DNA of 49,409 bases from CAYONP01 sp964405335 (lineage in GTDB: Bacteria > Armatimonadota > UBA10988): positions 1-49,409 of the forward strand of contig CAYONP010000037.1 of NCBI GenBank assembly GCA_964405335.1, written 5' to 3'. Below the pieces are notes generated by a model, which searched no databases, was not told where the DNA came from, and saw nothing but the letters and a program-made list of their open reading frames with translations. Both the position numbers and the translations under genes were made by a program. This document shows, one piece after another, positions 16,169 to 24,628 of the stretch. Position 1 is the first letter of the stretch. Every line of letters starts with the position of its first letter.

Positions 16169-18442
16169 GTGCGGGTGACGGTCCGGCGCTGGATCGGCTC
16201 CGCGGCCGGACGCGAAGCGACCTGTCTGGCCATCCTGCTGCTCGTCGTCACCTTGCCCATCGCGCCGGTGGTTTATCTCGGCCGCGCGCCGCTGCCCGAC
16301 TACCTGCGCTGGTTCGCCCCGTGGTTCGACGGCACGCCGCCGCGGACCGTCTGGAACGCGCTCTGGTTCGATGCCGTCGGGCAATACTGGCCCTGGCGCA
16401 GCCTGCTCGCCGCCGGGCTGCGCGAGAACGTGCTGCCGCTCTGGAATCCGTTCCAGTTCGCCGGCTATGCCTTCTGTGGCAACGGCCAGTCGGCGCTGTT
16501 CTACCCGCCCAATTGGCTCTGCTTTGGCCTGTTCAGCGTCGCCGACGGGTTCCGGCTGACCGCCCTGCTGCACCTTTGGCTGGCTGCCGCCGGCGGCTAT
16601 CGCCTGCTGCGCGAACTCGGCGGCTCGCGCCCGGCCGGGTTGGTCGGAGGCATCATCACCGGCCTATCGGGCTTCATGCTCGGTTGGCTGATGCTGCCGA
16701 CGCTGGTCTCGAGCGCCGCCTGGCTGCCCTGGGCGGTGGCCGGCATCGAACGCTGCCGCCGCACCGGCCGTGCACTGCCCGCGATCCTCGGCGGCGCGGC
16801 CGTCGGGCTGAGCGCCCTGGCCGGCCACCCGCAGGTCTTCTACTACGTCGCCGTCACGGCTGCGCTGCTGGCCGTGGTGCGGCTGTGGCCGCGGTGGCAT
16901 CTCGCGGCGTTGCTGCTCGTTATCGGCGGACTGGTCGGTGCGCCGATGGTGCTGCCGCTGCTCGAGCTCGCCCCGCGCAGCCACCGGCCGCCGGCGGCCG
17001 GCGACTACTCCGCCTTTCGTGGCCGGGCCATCCCCGCCGACCGGCTGATCACCATGTTCCTGCCCCGCTTCTATGGCACGCCCAGCCTGGGCACGGTCGA
17101 TCCGGGGGCTTCGGCCGCGGAGATCGCCGCCAGCACCGACGCCGGTGCCTACTGGGGCCTCGATCGCCGCGGCGCGATCTCGCCCGGCGACTACACCGAG
17201 TTCAGCCTGTTCATCGGCCTCTGCGCCCTGCCCCTGCTCGGCCTGGCGCTGGTCCGCGGCGGGCCGGGGCGGCTCTACGGCGGGATCGCGGTCGTTTCGC
17301 TGCTCCTCGCCTACGGCACGCCGCTCAATGCCCCGCTGGTCCTCTGGCTGCCGGGCTATGCCTCGGGCGCCGGCCCGTGCCGGCTGGCGCTGGTCTGGTG
17401 CTTCGCCGCCGCCGTCGCCGCCGGCCTCGGGCTCGATGCCGCGCGCCGCCTGCCGCCCAGCCGGCGCGAGCTGATCGGTCTGGCCGGCGCCCTCGCCGGG
17501 CTGTTTGTGCTCGGCTGGCTACTCGCCCGGGCCTCGGCCACGCGGCATGGGGTCGGGCCGCTGCTCGGCGTGGCGCAGTGGCGCAACCTGACCGCCTGCC
17601 TCTACCTGCTGCCCTGGCTCGCCGGCGGGTTGGTCGTGCTCTGCCGCGCGCCCCAGTGGCTGGCGGCGATGATCGCCGTCGAGCTGGTCGCCGCGGGCTG
17701 GGGGTTCAACCCGCATTGCGAGCCGGCACTGCTCGACCCGGAGCCGCCGCTGCTGGTCACGCTGCGGGCCGAGACCGAGGCGCTCGGCGGCCGGCTGGTG
17801 GTGCTCGACCCGCCCGCGGCGTGGGGCTTCTACCGCCCGCCGGCGGGCCTGCTGCTGCCGCCGAACCTGGCCACCGCCGCGCGGATCCGCGACCTGGGCG
17901 GCTACGATTCGCTGCTCCCCGCCGCCCACAAGGCCGCCGTCGCCGCGCTCTGCGACGGACCGCCGACACCGCTGATCAACGGCAACATGCTCCTGCTCGG
18001 CAACGGCACGGAGCGCTGGCCCGGCTGCCTTGTCCTGCGCCGCGACGCAACCACCGGCACACCGCTGTGGCAACTCGGATTCGGCCCGGCAACCCGCGTC
18101 GGCCCGTCCGGAGGGCTGGCCGGTAGGCCGGCCTACGACGGCCTCAACCGCGTCGCCGTCGAGATCGGCGCCGGCGCCGAGCTGCTCCGCGACTCACCCT
18201 TCCCCGGCTGGCACGCTTACGCCGTGCAACCCGCCGGCGGCGTGCGCGAGCTGGCCTGGACCGCCTCGGCGCTGGGCCGCGAGATCGCCGACCCGATCTC
18301 GGGCGCCGGCCAGGTGCGCTGGGTCTTCGCGCCGATCACCGTCCGCGTCGGCCTCTTCGCCGCCCTCTGCGCCGCCGGCCTGCTCGCCGCGACACTGCTC
18401 GGCCGCGACCGCCAATCCACCCCTGACAGCGCGAACGTTTGA
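16169..18442 (+). CDS. YfhO-like polytopic membrane protein
   Basis: A 757-residue integral membrane protein starting at GTG 16169. About a dozen hydrophobic helices cover residues 18-500. The loop after the first helix contains the pattern FAPWFDG and WNPFQFAGYAFCGNGQSALFYPPNWL, typical of YfhO-family membrane proteins and related GT-C-fold enzymes. A soluble domain follows (about residues 515-720), then a last helix near the C-terminus. YfhO proteins are linked to lipoteichoic acid or envelope glycosylation in Firmicutes; here an envelope sugar transfer role is only inferred. It begins 10 bp after the BNR gene. Confidence 0.75.
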   Translation: MRVTVRRWIGSAAGREATCLAILLLVVTLPIAPVVYLGRAPLPDYLRWFAPWFDGTPPRTVWNALWFDAVGQYWPWRSLLAAGLRENVLPLWNPFQFAGYAFCGNGQSALFYPPNWLCFGLFSVADGFRLTALLHLWLAAAGGYRLLRELGGSRPAGLVGGIITGLSGFMLGWLMLPTLVSSAAWLPWAVAGIERCRRTGRALPAILGGAAVGLSALAGHPQVFYYVAVTAALLAVVRLWPRWHLAALLLVIGGLVGAPMVLPLLELAPRSHRPPAAGDYSAFRGRAIPADRLITMFLPRFYGTPSLGTVDPGASAAEIAASTDAGAYWGLDRRGAISPGDYTEFSLFIGLCALPLLGLALVRGGPGRLYGGIAVVSLLLAYGTPLNAPLVLWLPGYASGAGPCRLALVWCFAAAVAAGLGLDAARRLPPSRRELIGLAGALAGLFVLGWLLARASATRHGVGPLLGVAQWRNLTACLYLLPWLAGGLVVLCRAPQWLAAMIAVELVAAGWGFNPHCEPALLDPEPPLLVTLRAETEALGGRLVVLDPPAAWGFYRPPAGLLLPPNLATAARIRDLGGYDSLLPAAHKAAVAALCDGPPTPLINGNMLLLGNGTERWPGCLVLRRDATTGTPLWQLGFGPATRVGPSGGLAGRPAYDGLNRVAVEIGAGAELLRDSPFPGWHAYAVQPAGGVRELAWTASALGREIADPISGAGQVRWVFAPITVRVGLFAALCAAGLLAATLLGRDRQSTPDSANV

Positions 18443-18469
18443 TTGCACACTCAGTTCAGGAGGCGTGGA

Positions 18470-19030
18470 ATGGTGCATCGCTATCGCACGGCGGGTTGGT
18501 TGGTGGTGGTGGCGCTGGGGGCCGGGTGGGTCGGTCGGGTGACGGCGCAGGACGAGCAACTGCCGCCGGTGATGGTGCCGGGCGAGCAGCACGAGCATCT
18601 GGAGCCGTTTGTCGGCAACTTCAAGGTGGTGGCGAAGGCCTGGATGGACCCCACCGCCGAGCCGATGGTGGTCGAGGCCGAGGCGACCAACACGATGATC
18701 TACGGCGGCCGCTTCGTGCAGATGGAGTTTGCCGCCGACTTCATGGGCATGCCGATGGAGGGCATCGGCTTCTTCGGCCATGACAACGGCCGGCAGCAGT
18801 TCGTGCAGACCTGGCTCGACAGCATGGGCACACAGATCATCTACGCCCTGGGCACCCGTGCCGACGATGGGACCATCACCCTCCGCGCCGAGCAGGTCGA
18901 CCCGATGTCGGGTGACCTGGTGCCGGCCAAGGTGGTCTATCAGCCGTCCGACACGGGCTACACCTTCACGCTCTATGAGGGCGCCGAGGAGCACCGGGTG
19001 ATGGAGATGGTCCACACGCGGGTCGACTGA
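18470..19030 (+). CDS. DUF1579 family exported protein
   Basis: A 186-residue protein. ATG at 18470 follows AGGAGG at the right spacing; a TTG nine codons upstream is less likely. A signal peptide (TAGWLVVVALGAGWVGRVTAQ) is followed by a DUF1579 domain: HEHLEPFVGNFKVVAKAWMD, NTMIYGGRFVQMEF and FFGHDNGRQQFVQTWLDSMG. This lipocalin-like family is abundant in Planctomycetota and has no established role. A hairpin separates it from the esterase downstream. Confidence 0.85.
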   Translation: MVHRYRTAGWLVVVALGAGWVGRVTAQDEQLPPVMVPGEQHEHLEPFVGNFKVVAKAWMDPTAEPMVVEAEATNTMIYGGRFVQMEFAADFMGMPMEGIGFFGHDNGRQQFVQTWLDSMGTQIIYALGTRADDGTITLRAEQVDPMSGDLVPAKVVYQPSDTGYTFTLYEGAEEHRVMEMVHTRVD

Positions 19031-19046
19031 CCCGCCGGGCAAGGAA

Positions 19047-19089
19047 CCCGAGACCGGCCGGCGAAGCGCGCCGCCGGTCCGGTCTCGGG
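19047..19089 (+). terminator. Long hairpin between DUF1579 and esterase genes
   Basis: CCCGAGACCGG (19047-19057) pairs with CCGGTCTCGGG (19079-19089), and the helix continues inward as CCGGCG / CGCCGG with one bulged T. No T-tract follows. The 3' arm directly precedes GGGAGATGG, the likely ribosome binding site of the esterase, so it may end the upstream transcript or restrict translation downstream. Confidence 0.5.
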
Positions 19090-19098
19090 AGATGGCCC

Positions 19099-20640
19099 AT
19101 GCCTGTTCGTCGTCTGGTTCTGCTCTGTCTGTCGCTCGCCGCGCTGGTTTCGGCCCGCGCCGAGGTGCGGCTGAACCCCCTGTTCAGCGACCACCTGGTG
19201 CTCCAACAGGGGCGGGAGGTGCCGGTCTGGGGCACGGCCAGCCCGGGTGAGCAGGTGGCCGTGATCGTCGGCCCGCGGCGCGGCTCGACGGTGGCCGACG
19301 CCGACGGTCGATGGATGGTCCGCCTCGGCAGCCTGCCCGCTGGTGGGCCGCTGGTGATGACCGTCGCGGGCACCAACACGCTGACCGTCAACGATCTGCT
19401 GGTCGGCGAGGTGTGGGTCTGCGGCGGCCAGAGCAACATGCAATGGACGCTGGGCAACGCCCACGAGGCCGAGCGCTACATCGGCGAGTCGGCCGACGAC
19501 GGCCTGCGCCTGCTGACCGTCCGCCGCCAGGCGACCGACGAACCGCTCGAGGAGGCGGTGCTCGACCAGCCCTGGTCGGTCTGCGGGCCCGACTCGGTGC
19601 GCAACTTCAGCGCCGTCGGCTATCACTTCGGCGCGTATCTGCGCGAGACGCTGGGTGTGCCGGTCGGGCTGATCAGCAGTAACTACGGCGGCACGCCGGC
19701 CGAGTCCTGGACCCGCCAGAAGTCGATCTGGGGCGAGCCACGACTGCGTGGCGCCTGGCAGCGCTGGATGGACCTCCTGACCGTCTGGCCCGAGACCATG
19801 GACCGCTACCGCGAGGCGCTGGCGAAGTGGGAGACCGACGCCGCGGCGGCGCGCCAGGCCGGCACGGCGGTGCCGCAGCGGCCCGGGCTGCCCTACGGGC
19901 CGACGCACGTCCAGCGGCCGGGCGGGCTGCACAACGCGATGATTGCGCCGCTGCAGCCCTACGCGATTGCCGGAGCGATCTGGTACCAGGGCGAATCGAA
20001 CGCCGGCCGGGCGTATGAGTACCGCACGCTCTTCCCGGCCATGATCGAGGACTGGCGCGACGGCTGGGGCCAGGGCGACTTCCCGTTCCTGTTCGTCCAG
20101 CTCGCGCCGTTCATGGCCATCAATCCCGAACCGATGCAGAGCGCCTGGGCCGAGCTGCGCGAGGCGCAGTTGCTGACCACCACGGCGATCGCCAACACCG
20201 CCATGGCGGTGATCATCGATGTCGGCGAGGAGAACGACATCCACCCGCGGCGAAAGCAGCCGGTGGGCGAGCGGCTGGGCATCGCCGCCCGCGCGCTGGC
20301 CTATCGTGAGCGGATCCTCTACCGTGGCCCGACCTACCACCACGCTGACCGCGAGGGGAGCCGGATCCGCGTCCACTTCACCGATTGCGGCGACGGAATC
20401 GAGGTGCGAGGCGAGTCGATCACCGGCTTCACCATCGCCGGCGCCGACCAGGTCTGGCACAACGCCACGGCGCGGCTCGCCGGCGGCGACGAGGTGCTGG
20501 TCGAAAGCCCCGCGGTGCCCTCGCCGATGGCCGTGCGGTATGGCTGGGCGAACTACCCGGTGGTCAACCTGTGGGACACCGCCGGCCTGCCGGCCAGCCC
20601 ATTCCGCAGCGACGACTGGCCCGGCGTGACCGGTCCATAG
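19099..20640 (+). CDS. Sialate O-acetylesterase-like SGNH hydrolase
   Basis: A 513-residue protein with a signal peptide (LVLLCLSLAALVSARA) and the SASA-type catalytic residues: Ser112 in GGQSNM, the GESN block, and Asp380/His382 in NDIHPRRK. A beta-sandwich region precedes the catalytic domain, as in other family members. Such enzymes remove O-acetyl groups from sialic acids or plant and algal polysaccharides in the periplasm. Together with the sulfatase and BNR protein nearby it suggests breakdown of modified polysaccharides. A terminator-like hairpin follows at 20663. Confidence 0.92.
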   Translation: MPVRRLVLLCLSLAALVSARAEVRLNPLFSDHLVLQQGREVPVWGTASPGEQVAVIVGPRRGSTVADADGRWMVRLGSLPAGGPLVMTVAGTNTLTVNDLLVGEVWVCGGQSNMQWTLGNAHEAERYIGESADDGLRLLTVRRQATDEPLEEAVLDQPWSVCGPDSVRNFSAVGYHFGAYLRETLGVPVGLISSNYGGTPAESWTRQKSIWGEPRLRGAWQRWMDLLTVWPETMDRYREALAKWETDAAAARQAGTAVPQRPGLPYGPTHVQRPGGLHNAMIAPLQPYAIAGAIWYQGESNAGRAYEYRTLFPAMIEDWRDGWGQGDFPFLFVQLAPFMAINPEPMQSAWAELREAQLLTTTAIANTAMAVIIDVGEENDIHPRRKQPVGERLGIAARALAYRERILYRGPTYHHADREGSRIRVHFTDCGDGIEVRGESITGFTIAGADQVWHNATARLAGGDEVLVESPAVPSPMAVRYGWANYPVVNLWDTAGLPASPFRSDDWPGVTGP

Positions 20641-20662
20641 CCGCGGCGATTGCTGAGCTGTA

Positions 20663-20696
20663 ACCGGCCGGGCGGCGCGAGAGCCGCTCGGCCGGT
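20663..20696 (+). terminator. Strong hairpin after the esterase gene
   Basis: A 14-bp stem (20663-20676 with 20683-20696, one G-U) and a 6-nt loop GCGAGA start 23 bp after the stop codon. It is followed by GCGTTTGG, so the T-tract is weak, but the position and strength suit a terminator. Confidence 0.6.
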
Positions 20697-20944
20697 GCGT
20701 TTGGGCGCCTGCCGAGCCGCTCGCCCCGTCGCCGTCGCAACCAGTGCAAGAGTTTTGACATAGTGCGGTAACGGTTTCGTTGGATCGGCGGGTCAGAATG
20801 ACGGCAGGCCCGCTGCCCCTTCCGGGTGCGGTCCGGCCCCTCGGTCGCCCAGGTTGGTCCACAAGGGCGATCGGCTCGCTCAGTGGGGTTCCTGAACGCT
20901 GCCGCACAATGCGGCGCGGTGCCGCCTGCTGCCTGGAGGTGACC
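20697..20944. other. Leader region of the KamA-family gene
   Basis: A 248-bp stretch without a credible gene. TTGACA occurs at 20755-20760 after a T-run, but no good -10 box lies 16-18 bp downstream. If transcription starts near 20785, the mRNA has a leader of about 160 nt rich in G+C repeats. I compared it by memory with the lysine riboswitch and see no match. Confidence 0.4.
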
Positions 20945-22102
20945 ATGTTGGCCCCTGGCTACGACGCTGAAGCTGTACGCAGCGCCGCGGCGAAGGCGCG
21001 ACGGCGTGTGCGCTACCTGACCGATGTCGAACTGCTCGAGCAGATCCCGCCGGCCCATCGCGGCCGACTGCGGCAGGTCGCCAAGCAGTACGCCTTCCGT
21101 GTCAACGACTACTACCTGAAGCTGATCGACTGGTCGGATCCCGACGATCCAATCCGCCGCCTGGTCATTCCCGAGCAGGGAGAGCTCGACGACGACCTGG
21201 CGCTCGATGCCAGCAACGAACACCGCTACACCCGCGCCCACGGCTGCCAGCACAAGTATGCCGATACCGCGCTGCTGCTGGTCAACGAGGTCTGCGGGGC
21301 CTACTGCCGCTACTGCTTTCGCAAGCGGCTGTTCCAGGACGGCAACGACGAGGCCAGTCTCGACGTCAGCGAGGGCGTGGCCTACATCGCGCGGCACCCC
21401 GAGATCAGCAACGTGCTGCTCACCGGCGGTGATCCGCTGATGCTCTCGACCCGGCGACTGGGCGAGATCATCGGTGCCCTGCGCGCGATCCCGCACGTGC
21501 GGATCATTCGCCTCGGCAGCAAGATGCCGGCGTTCAACCCGTTCCGCCTGCTCGACGACCCGGCGCTGCTCGAGTTGCTCGACCGGCACAGCCACCCGGC
21601 GGCGCGGATCTACCTGATGTGCCACTTCGACCATCCGCGCGAGCTGACCGAGCCGGTGGTCGAGCTGATCGACACCCTGCTCCGGCGCGGCGTGGTGTGT
21701 GTCAACCAGTGCCCGCTGATCCGGGGCATCAACGACGACGCTGGCGCGCTGCGCGAGCTGTTCTGCCGGCTGTCGTGGATGGGCTGTCCCCAGTACTACC
21801 TGTTCCAGTGCCGCCCGACCGCCGGCAACGCGATCTACAGCGTGCCCCTGGCCGAGAGCTACCGGCTCTTCTGCCAGGCGCAGAACGGCATCTCGGGCCT
21901 GGCCCGCCGACCGCGGCTGGTCATGTCGCACGAGACCGGCAAGATTGAGCTTGCCGGCATGGACGAGCGCCACTTCTACCTGCGCTACCATCGCGCCGCC
22001 AACACGGCCGAGCGCGGGCGGATGATGGTCTACGAGCGCGACGATACCGCGCACTGGCTCGACGACCTGGTGCCCGCCGAGATCGGCGCCCTGGTCGCCT
22101 GA
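20945..22102 (+). CDS. KamA-family radical SAM aminomutase
   Basis: A 385-residue radical SAM protein. The cluster motif is Cys117-x3-Cys121-x2-Cys124 in CGAYCRYCFRKR, followed by LLTGGDPLML. A Lys in MSHETGKIEL near residue 330 is the likely PLP lysine of this shorter KamA subgroup. Lysine 2,3-aminomutases convert lysine to beta-lysine for fermentation, osmolytes or EF-P modification; this subgroup is not assigned to one of these. ATG at 20945 has GGAGG 5 nt upstream. No fermentation genes or EF-P genes lie nearby to decide. Confidence 0.85.
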   Translation: MLAPGYDAEAVRSAAAKARRRVRYLTDVELLEQIPPAHRGRLRQVAKQYAFRVNDYYLKLIDWSDPDDPIRRLVIPEQGELDDDLALDASNEHRYTRAHGCQHKYADTALLLVNEVCGAYCRYCFRKRLFQDGNDEASLDVSEGVAYIARHPEISNVLLTGGDPLMLSTRRLGEIIGALRAIPHVRIIRLGSKMPAFNPFRLLDDPALLELLDRHSHPAARIYLMCHFDHPRELTEPVVELIDTLLRRGVVCVNQCPLIRGINDDAGALRELFCRLSWMGCPQYYLFQCRPTAGNAIYSVPLAESYRLFCQAQNGISGLARRPRLVMSHETGKIELAGMDERHFYLRYHRAANTAERGRMMVYERDDTAHWLDDLVPAEIGALVA

Positions 22103-22115
22103 CGCAGGAGATCCG

Positions 22116-23534
22116 ATGCCGAGAGGCAACTCCCTGGCCGTCCGGTCGGGGAGTTGCCTTGTGATCAGTCGGCGCGGATTCATCGGCGCGGCGGCCGGCG
22201 TCGCGGCCACGCGGCTCGGCGCGCAGCCGCGGCGGCCGAACATCCTGTTCATCCTGGCCGACGACCTCGGCTACGGCGACCTCGGCTGCTACGGCCAGCG
22301 GCTGGTGCCCACGCCGCACCTCGACGCCCTGGCCGCCGGCGGGCTGCGCTGCACCGACGCCTACGCCGGCAGCACCGTCTGCGCGCCGTCGCGCTGTTGC
22401 CTGATGACCGGCCTGCACAGCGGCCACGCGCGGGTGCGCGGCAATGTGCTGGTGCCGCTGCGGCCCGACGACGTGACCGTCGCCACGGTGCTGCGCGGGG
22501 TCGGCTATCAGACCGCGCTGATCGGCAAATGGGGGCTGGGCGAGCCGGGCAGCACGGGCGTGCCGACGCGGCAGGGCTTCGACGAGTTCTTCGGCTACCT
22601 CAACCAGCGCCACGCGCACAACTACTACCCCACCCACCTGTGGCGCGGCGAGGAGCGGGTGCCGCTGGCCAACCTGGTGCCCGACGAGAATCCCGACGGC
22701 TCGGGCGTGGCCGGCGAGCGGGTCGAGTACAGCCACGACCTGTTTGTTGCCGAGGCCGAGAAGTACCTCCGCCGCCGGCGCGGGCAGCCGTTCTTTCTCT
22801 ATCTCGCGCTGACCATCCCGCACGCCAACAACGAGGCCGGACGCGAGGGCATGGAGGTGCCCGAGCTGGGCGACTACGCCGACCGCGACTGGCCGGCGCC
22901 CGAGCGCGCGCGGGCGGCGATGATCACCCGCATGGACCGCGACCTCGGACGATTGCTGCGCGTGCTGCGCGAACAGAACCTGACCCGCGACACGCTGGTC
23001 ATCTTCACCAGCGACAACGGCCCGCACCGCGAGGGCGGCTCCGACCCGGCCTTCTTCGGCGCCAGTGGTCCGCTGCGCGGGATCAAGCGCGACCTCTATG
23101 AGGGCGGCATCCGCGTGCCGATGATCGCCGCCTGGCCGGGCGTGATCGAGCCCGGCCGAACGAGCGACCTGCCCTGGGCCTTCTGGGACTTCTTGCCCAC
23201 CGCCGCCGAGGCCGCCGGCGCGCCGGCGCCCGACGGGCTCGACGGCGTCTCGGTCCTGCCCGAGCTGCTCGGCCGGCGGCAGGAACACCCGCCGCCGTAC
23301 CAGTACTGGGAGTTCCACGAGCGCGGCTTCTCGCAGGCGGTGCGGCTGGGGCACTGGAAGGCCGTGCGGCCGGGTCTCGACGCGCCGATCGAGCTCTACG
23401 ACCTGCGCAGCGACCTCGGCGAGACGACCGACCTGGCCGCGGCCAAGCCCGACCTCGCGGCCAGCCTGGGCCGGCTGATGGACGATGCCCGGACCGACTC
23501 GCCCGATTTCCCGGTCCGCCGGCGGCAGGGCTGA
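22116..23534 (+). CDS. Tat-exported type I sulfatase
   Basis: The formylglycine motif CAPSR (Cys89 when counted from ATG 22116) and PNILFILADDLGYGDLGCYG identify an alkaline-phosphatase-superfamily sulfatase. SRRGFIGAAAG is a twin-arginine export signal, so the enzyme acts in the periplasm or outside. Two starts compete. ATG 22116 has AGGAG 6 nt upstream. GTG 22161 gives the compact Tat leader MISRRGFIG and has GGGGAG upstream, but that site is buried in a 16-bp hairpin (22124-22159). An activating formylglycine-generating enzyme is not in the window. It pairs logically with the SASA esterase in polysaccharide degradation. Confidence 0.92.
   Translation: MPRGNSLAVRSGSCLVISRRGFIGAAAGVAATRLGAQPRRPNILFILADDLGYGDLGCYGQRLVPTPHLDALAAGGLRCTDAYAGSTVCAPSRCCLMTGLHSGHARVRGNVLVPLRPDDVTVATVLRGVGYQTALIGKWGLGEPGSTGVPTRQGFDEFFGYLNQRHAHNYYPTHLWRGEERVPLANLVPDENPDGSGVAGERVEYSHDLFVAEAEKYLRRRRGQPFFLYLALTIPHANNEAGREGMEVPELGDYADRDWPAPERARAAMITRMDRDLGRLLRVLREQNLTRDTLVIFTSDNGPHREGGSDPAFFGASGPLRGIKRDLYEGGIRVPMIAAWPGVIEPGRTSDLPWAFWDFLPTAAEAAGAPAPDGLDGVSVLPELLGRRQEHPPPYQYWEFHERGFSQAVRLGHWKAVRPGLDAPIELYDLRSDLGETTDLAAAKPDLAASLGRLMDDARTDSPDFPVRRRQG
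22124..22159 (+). promoter_or_regulatory. 16-bp hairpin at the sulfatase start, terminator or translation control
   Basis: AGGCAACTCCC (22124-22134) pairs with GGGAGTTGCCT (22149-22159), and the helix continues inward with U-G, G-C, G-U, C-G, C-G pairs to a GUCC loop. It begins 22 bp after the KamA-family stop. It could end that transcript, although only TTGTG follows, or hide the GGGGAG site of GTG 22161. Confidence 0.55.
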
Positions 23535-23535
23535 G

Positions 23536-24444
23536 ATGGAGATTGTGCCCTTCGGCCCGCCTCACGCCGCCGCGGCGGCGCGGCTCTATCAGCAGCTTTG
23601 CGAACTGTCGCCCTGCTGCTACCCGATCGCCCCAGACGACCTGCACGAGGCGCTGGCCGACCGGCACGAGCGGGACGAGCGGGGCGAGTCACTGCGCGAC
23701 GGCGCCGCCTTTGTCGGCCTGGCCGACGGCGCCGTGCGCGGGCTGATCCACGCCGCCGTCGAGCTCGAGGCGCCGCGCGGCGCGATCCGCCTGTTCTGCT
23801 GCGAACCGGGCCACCGGCCCCTGGCCGCGGCGCTGCTCGAGCGGGCCGAGGCGCACTGCGCCGAGCGCGGGGCAGCCGCCTTCGCCGCTTTCGAGCCGAG
23901 CCACCGGTTCCCGTTCTGGCACCTCTTCTGCGGCGCCCTGCCCGACCGCGCGCTGCACCTCTCGAGCGTGCTGCAGTCGGCCGGCTACCGCCGCGCCGGC
24001 GGGGAGGTGTTCCTGCTCTGGGACGAGCTCCGCGCCCCGCCGCCGCGCCGGCCCTGGCCGGGCGAGCTGCGGATCGAGGTCGAGCTGCAGCCGGGCCTCG
24101 GGCGGCGGCCGGGTCTGATGGTGCAGGCGCTCGACGGCGACGAGCAGATCGGCATCTGCCTCTGTCGTTCGGCCGCCGACTGCGTGCCTGGCGGCGCTGC
24201 CGAGGAGATGGGCTTTATCAAATGGCTCGGCGTCAATGAAGCCTGGCGTGGCCGGCAGCTCGGCGCGCACCTGCTCGCCCGGGCCATCGCCGAGCTGCAC
24301 CGGCTCGGCTATCCGCGGGCGATCATCAGCACCTCGTGGACCAACTATCGCGCGCAGGCGTTCTACAGCCACTTCGGCGCGCGGGTGATCGATTGGACGT
24401 TCTGGTACCACAAGCCGCTGGACAGCGCCGTCGAGCGGCCGTGA
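23536..24444 (+). CDS. Double GNAT-fold N-acetyltransferase-like protein
   Basis: A 302-residue protein whose ATG lies just after the sulfatase stop (GGGCTGAGATG). The C-terminal GNAT domain is clear, with KWLGVNEAWRGRQLGAHLL as the acetyl-CoA-binding motif and YRAQAFYSHFGARVIDWTF as the terminal strand-helix. The N-terminal half (residues 1-150) has a weaker GNAT-like pattern (FGPPHAAAAARLYQQL, GHRPLAAALLERAEAHCAER) and is probably a degenerate duplicate. Substrate unknown. It may be co-transcribed with the sulfatase. Confidence 0.78.
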   Translation: MEIVPFGPPHAAAAARLYQQLCELSPCCYPIAPDDLHEALADRHERDERGESLRDGAAFVGLADGAVRGLIHAAVELEAPRGAIRLFCCEPGHRPLAAALLERAEAHCAERGAAAFAAFEPSHRFPFWHLFCGALPDRALHLSSVLQSAGYRRAGGEVFLLWDELRAPPPRRPWPGELRIEVELQPGLGRRPGLMVQALDGDEQIGICLCRSAADCVPGGAAEEMGFIKWLGVNEAWRGRQLGAHLLARAIAELHRLGYPRAIISTSWTNYRAQAFYSHFGARVIDWTFWYHKPLDSAVERP

Positions 24445-24448
24445 CGAC

Positions 24449-24620
24449 GGGGTCAGGAGCCATCGGCGTTGGCTCATCGTTGACCTCAGCGACTGGTGCC
24501 ACTGGCGGCTTGCCCGCCAGTGCGGTCCGGTAGCTCGTTGGCGGCCCTGGCGGGCAAGCCGCCCGTGGCACCGCAAGAGAGTCTTGGGGCCCGAAGTGAA
24601 CGCCTATGGGGTCAGGAGCC
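24449..24620. repeat. Direct repeats GGGGTCAGGAGCC flanking a palindromic element
   Basis: GGGGTCAGGAGCC followed by (T)ATCGGC occurs at 24449-24461 and again at 24608-24620 in the same orientation. Between them lies the large inverted repeat 24495-24572. The GGGGTCAGG core is also the terminal sequence of the hairpin at 27852-27934, so these are probably fragments of one repeat family. Confidence 0.7.
24495..24572. repeat. Dispersed inverted repeat, double form
   Basis: GGTGCCACTGGCGGCTTG and onward (24495-24520) is matched by its complement at 24547-24572, giving 26 bp with one mismatch and a 26-nt loop. Each arm itself contains a short hairpin. Related elements are at 9202-9229 and 28332-28407. 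Confidence 0.85.
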
Positions 24621-24628
24621 TATCGGCC

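Noticed and set aside
20780..20944. Lysine riboswitch before the KamA-family gene
   Set aside because: The leader length is suitable, but the conserved five-helix core sequences are absent.
22124..22159. Definite Rho-independent terminator
   Set aside because: The stem is strong, but only TTGTG follows and a good start codon with AGGAG lies before it, so I kept both readings open.
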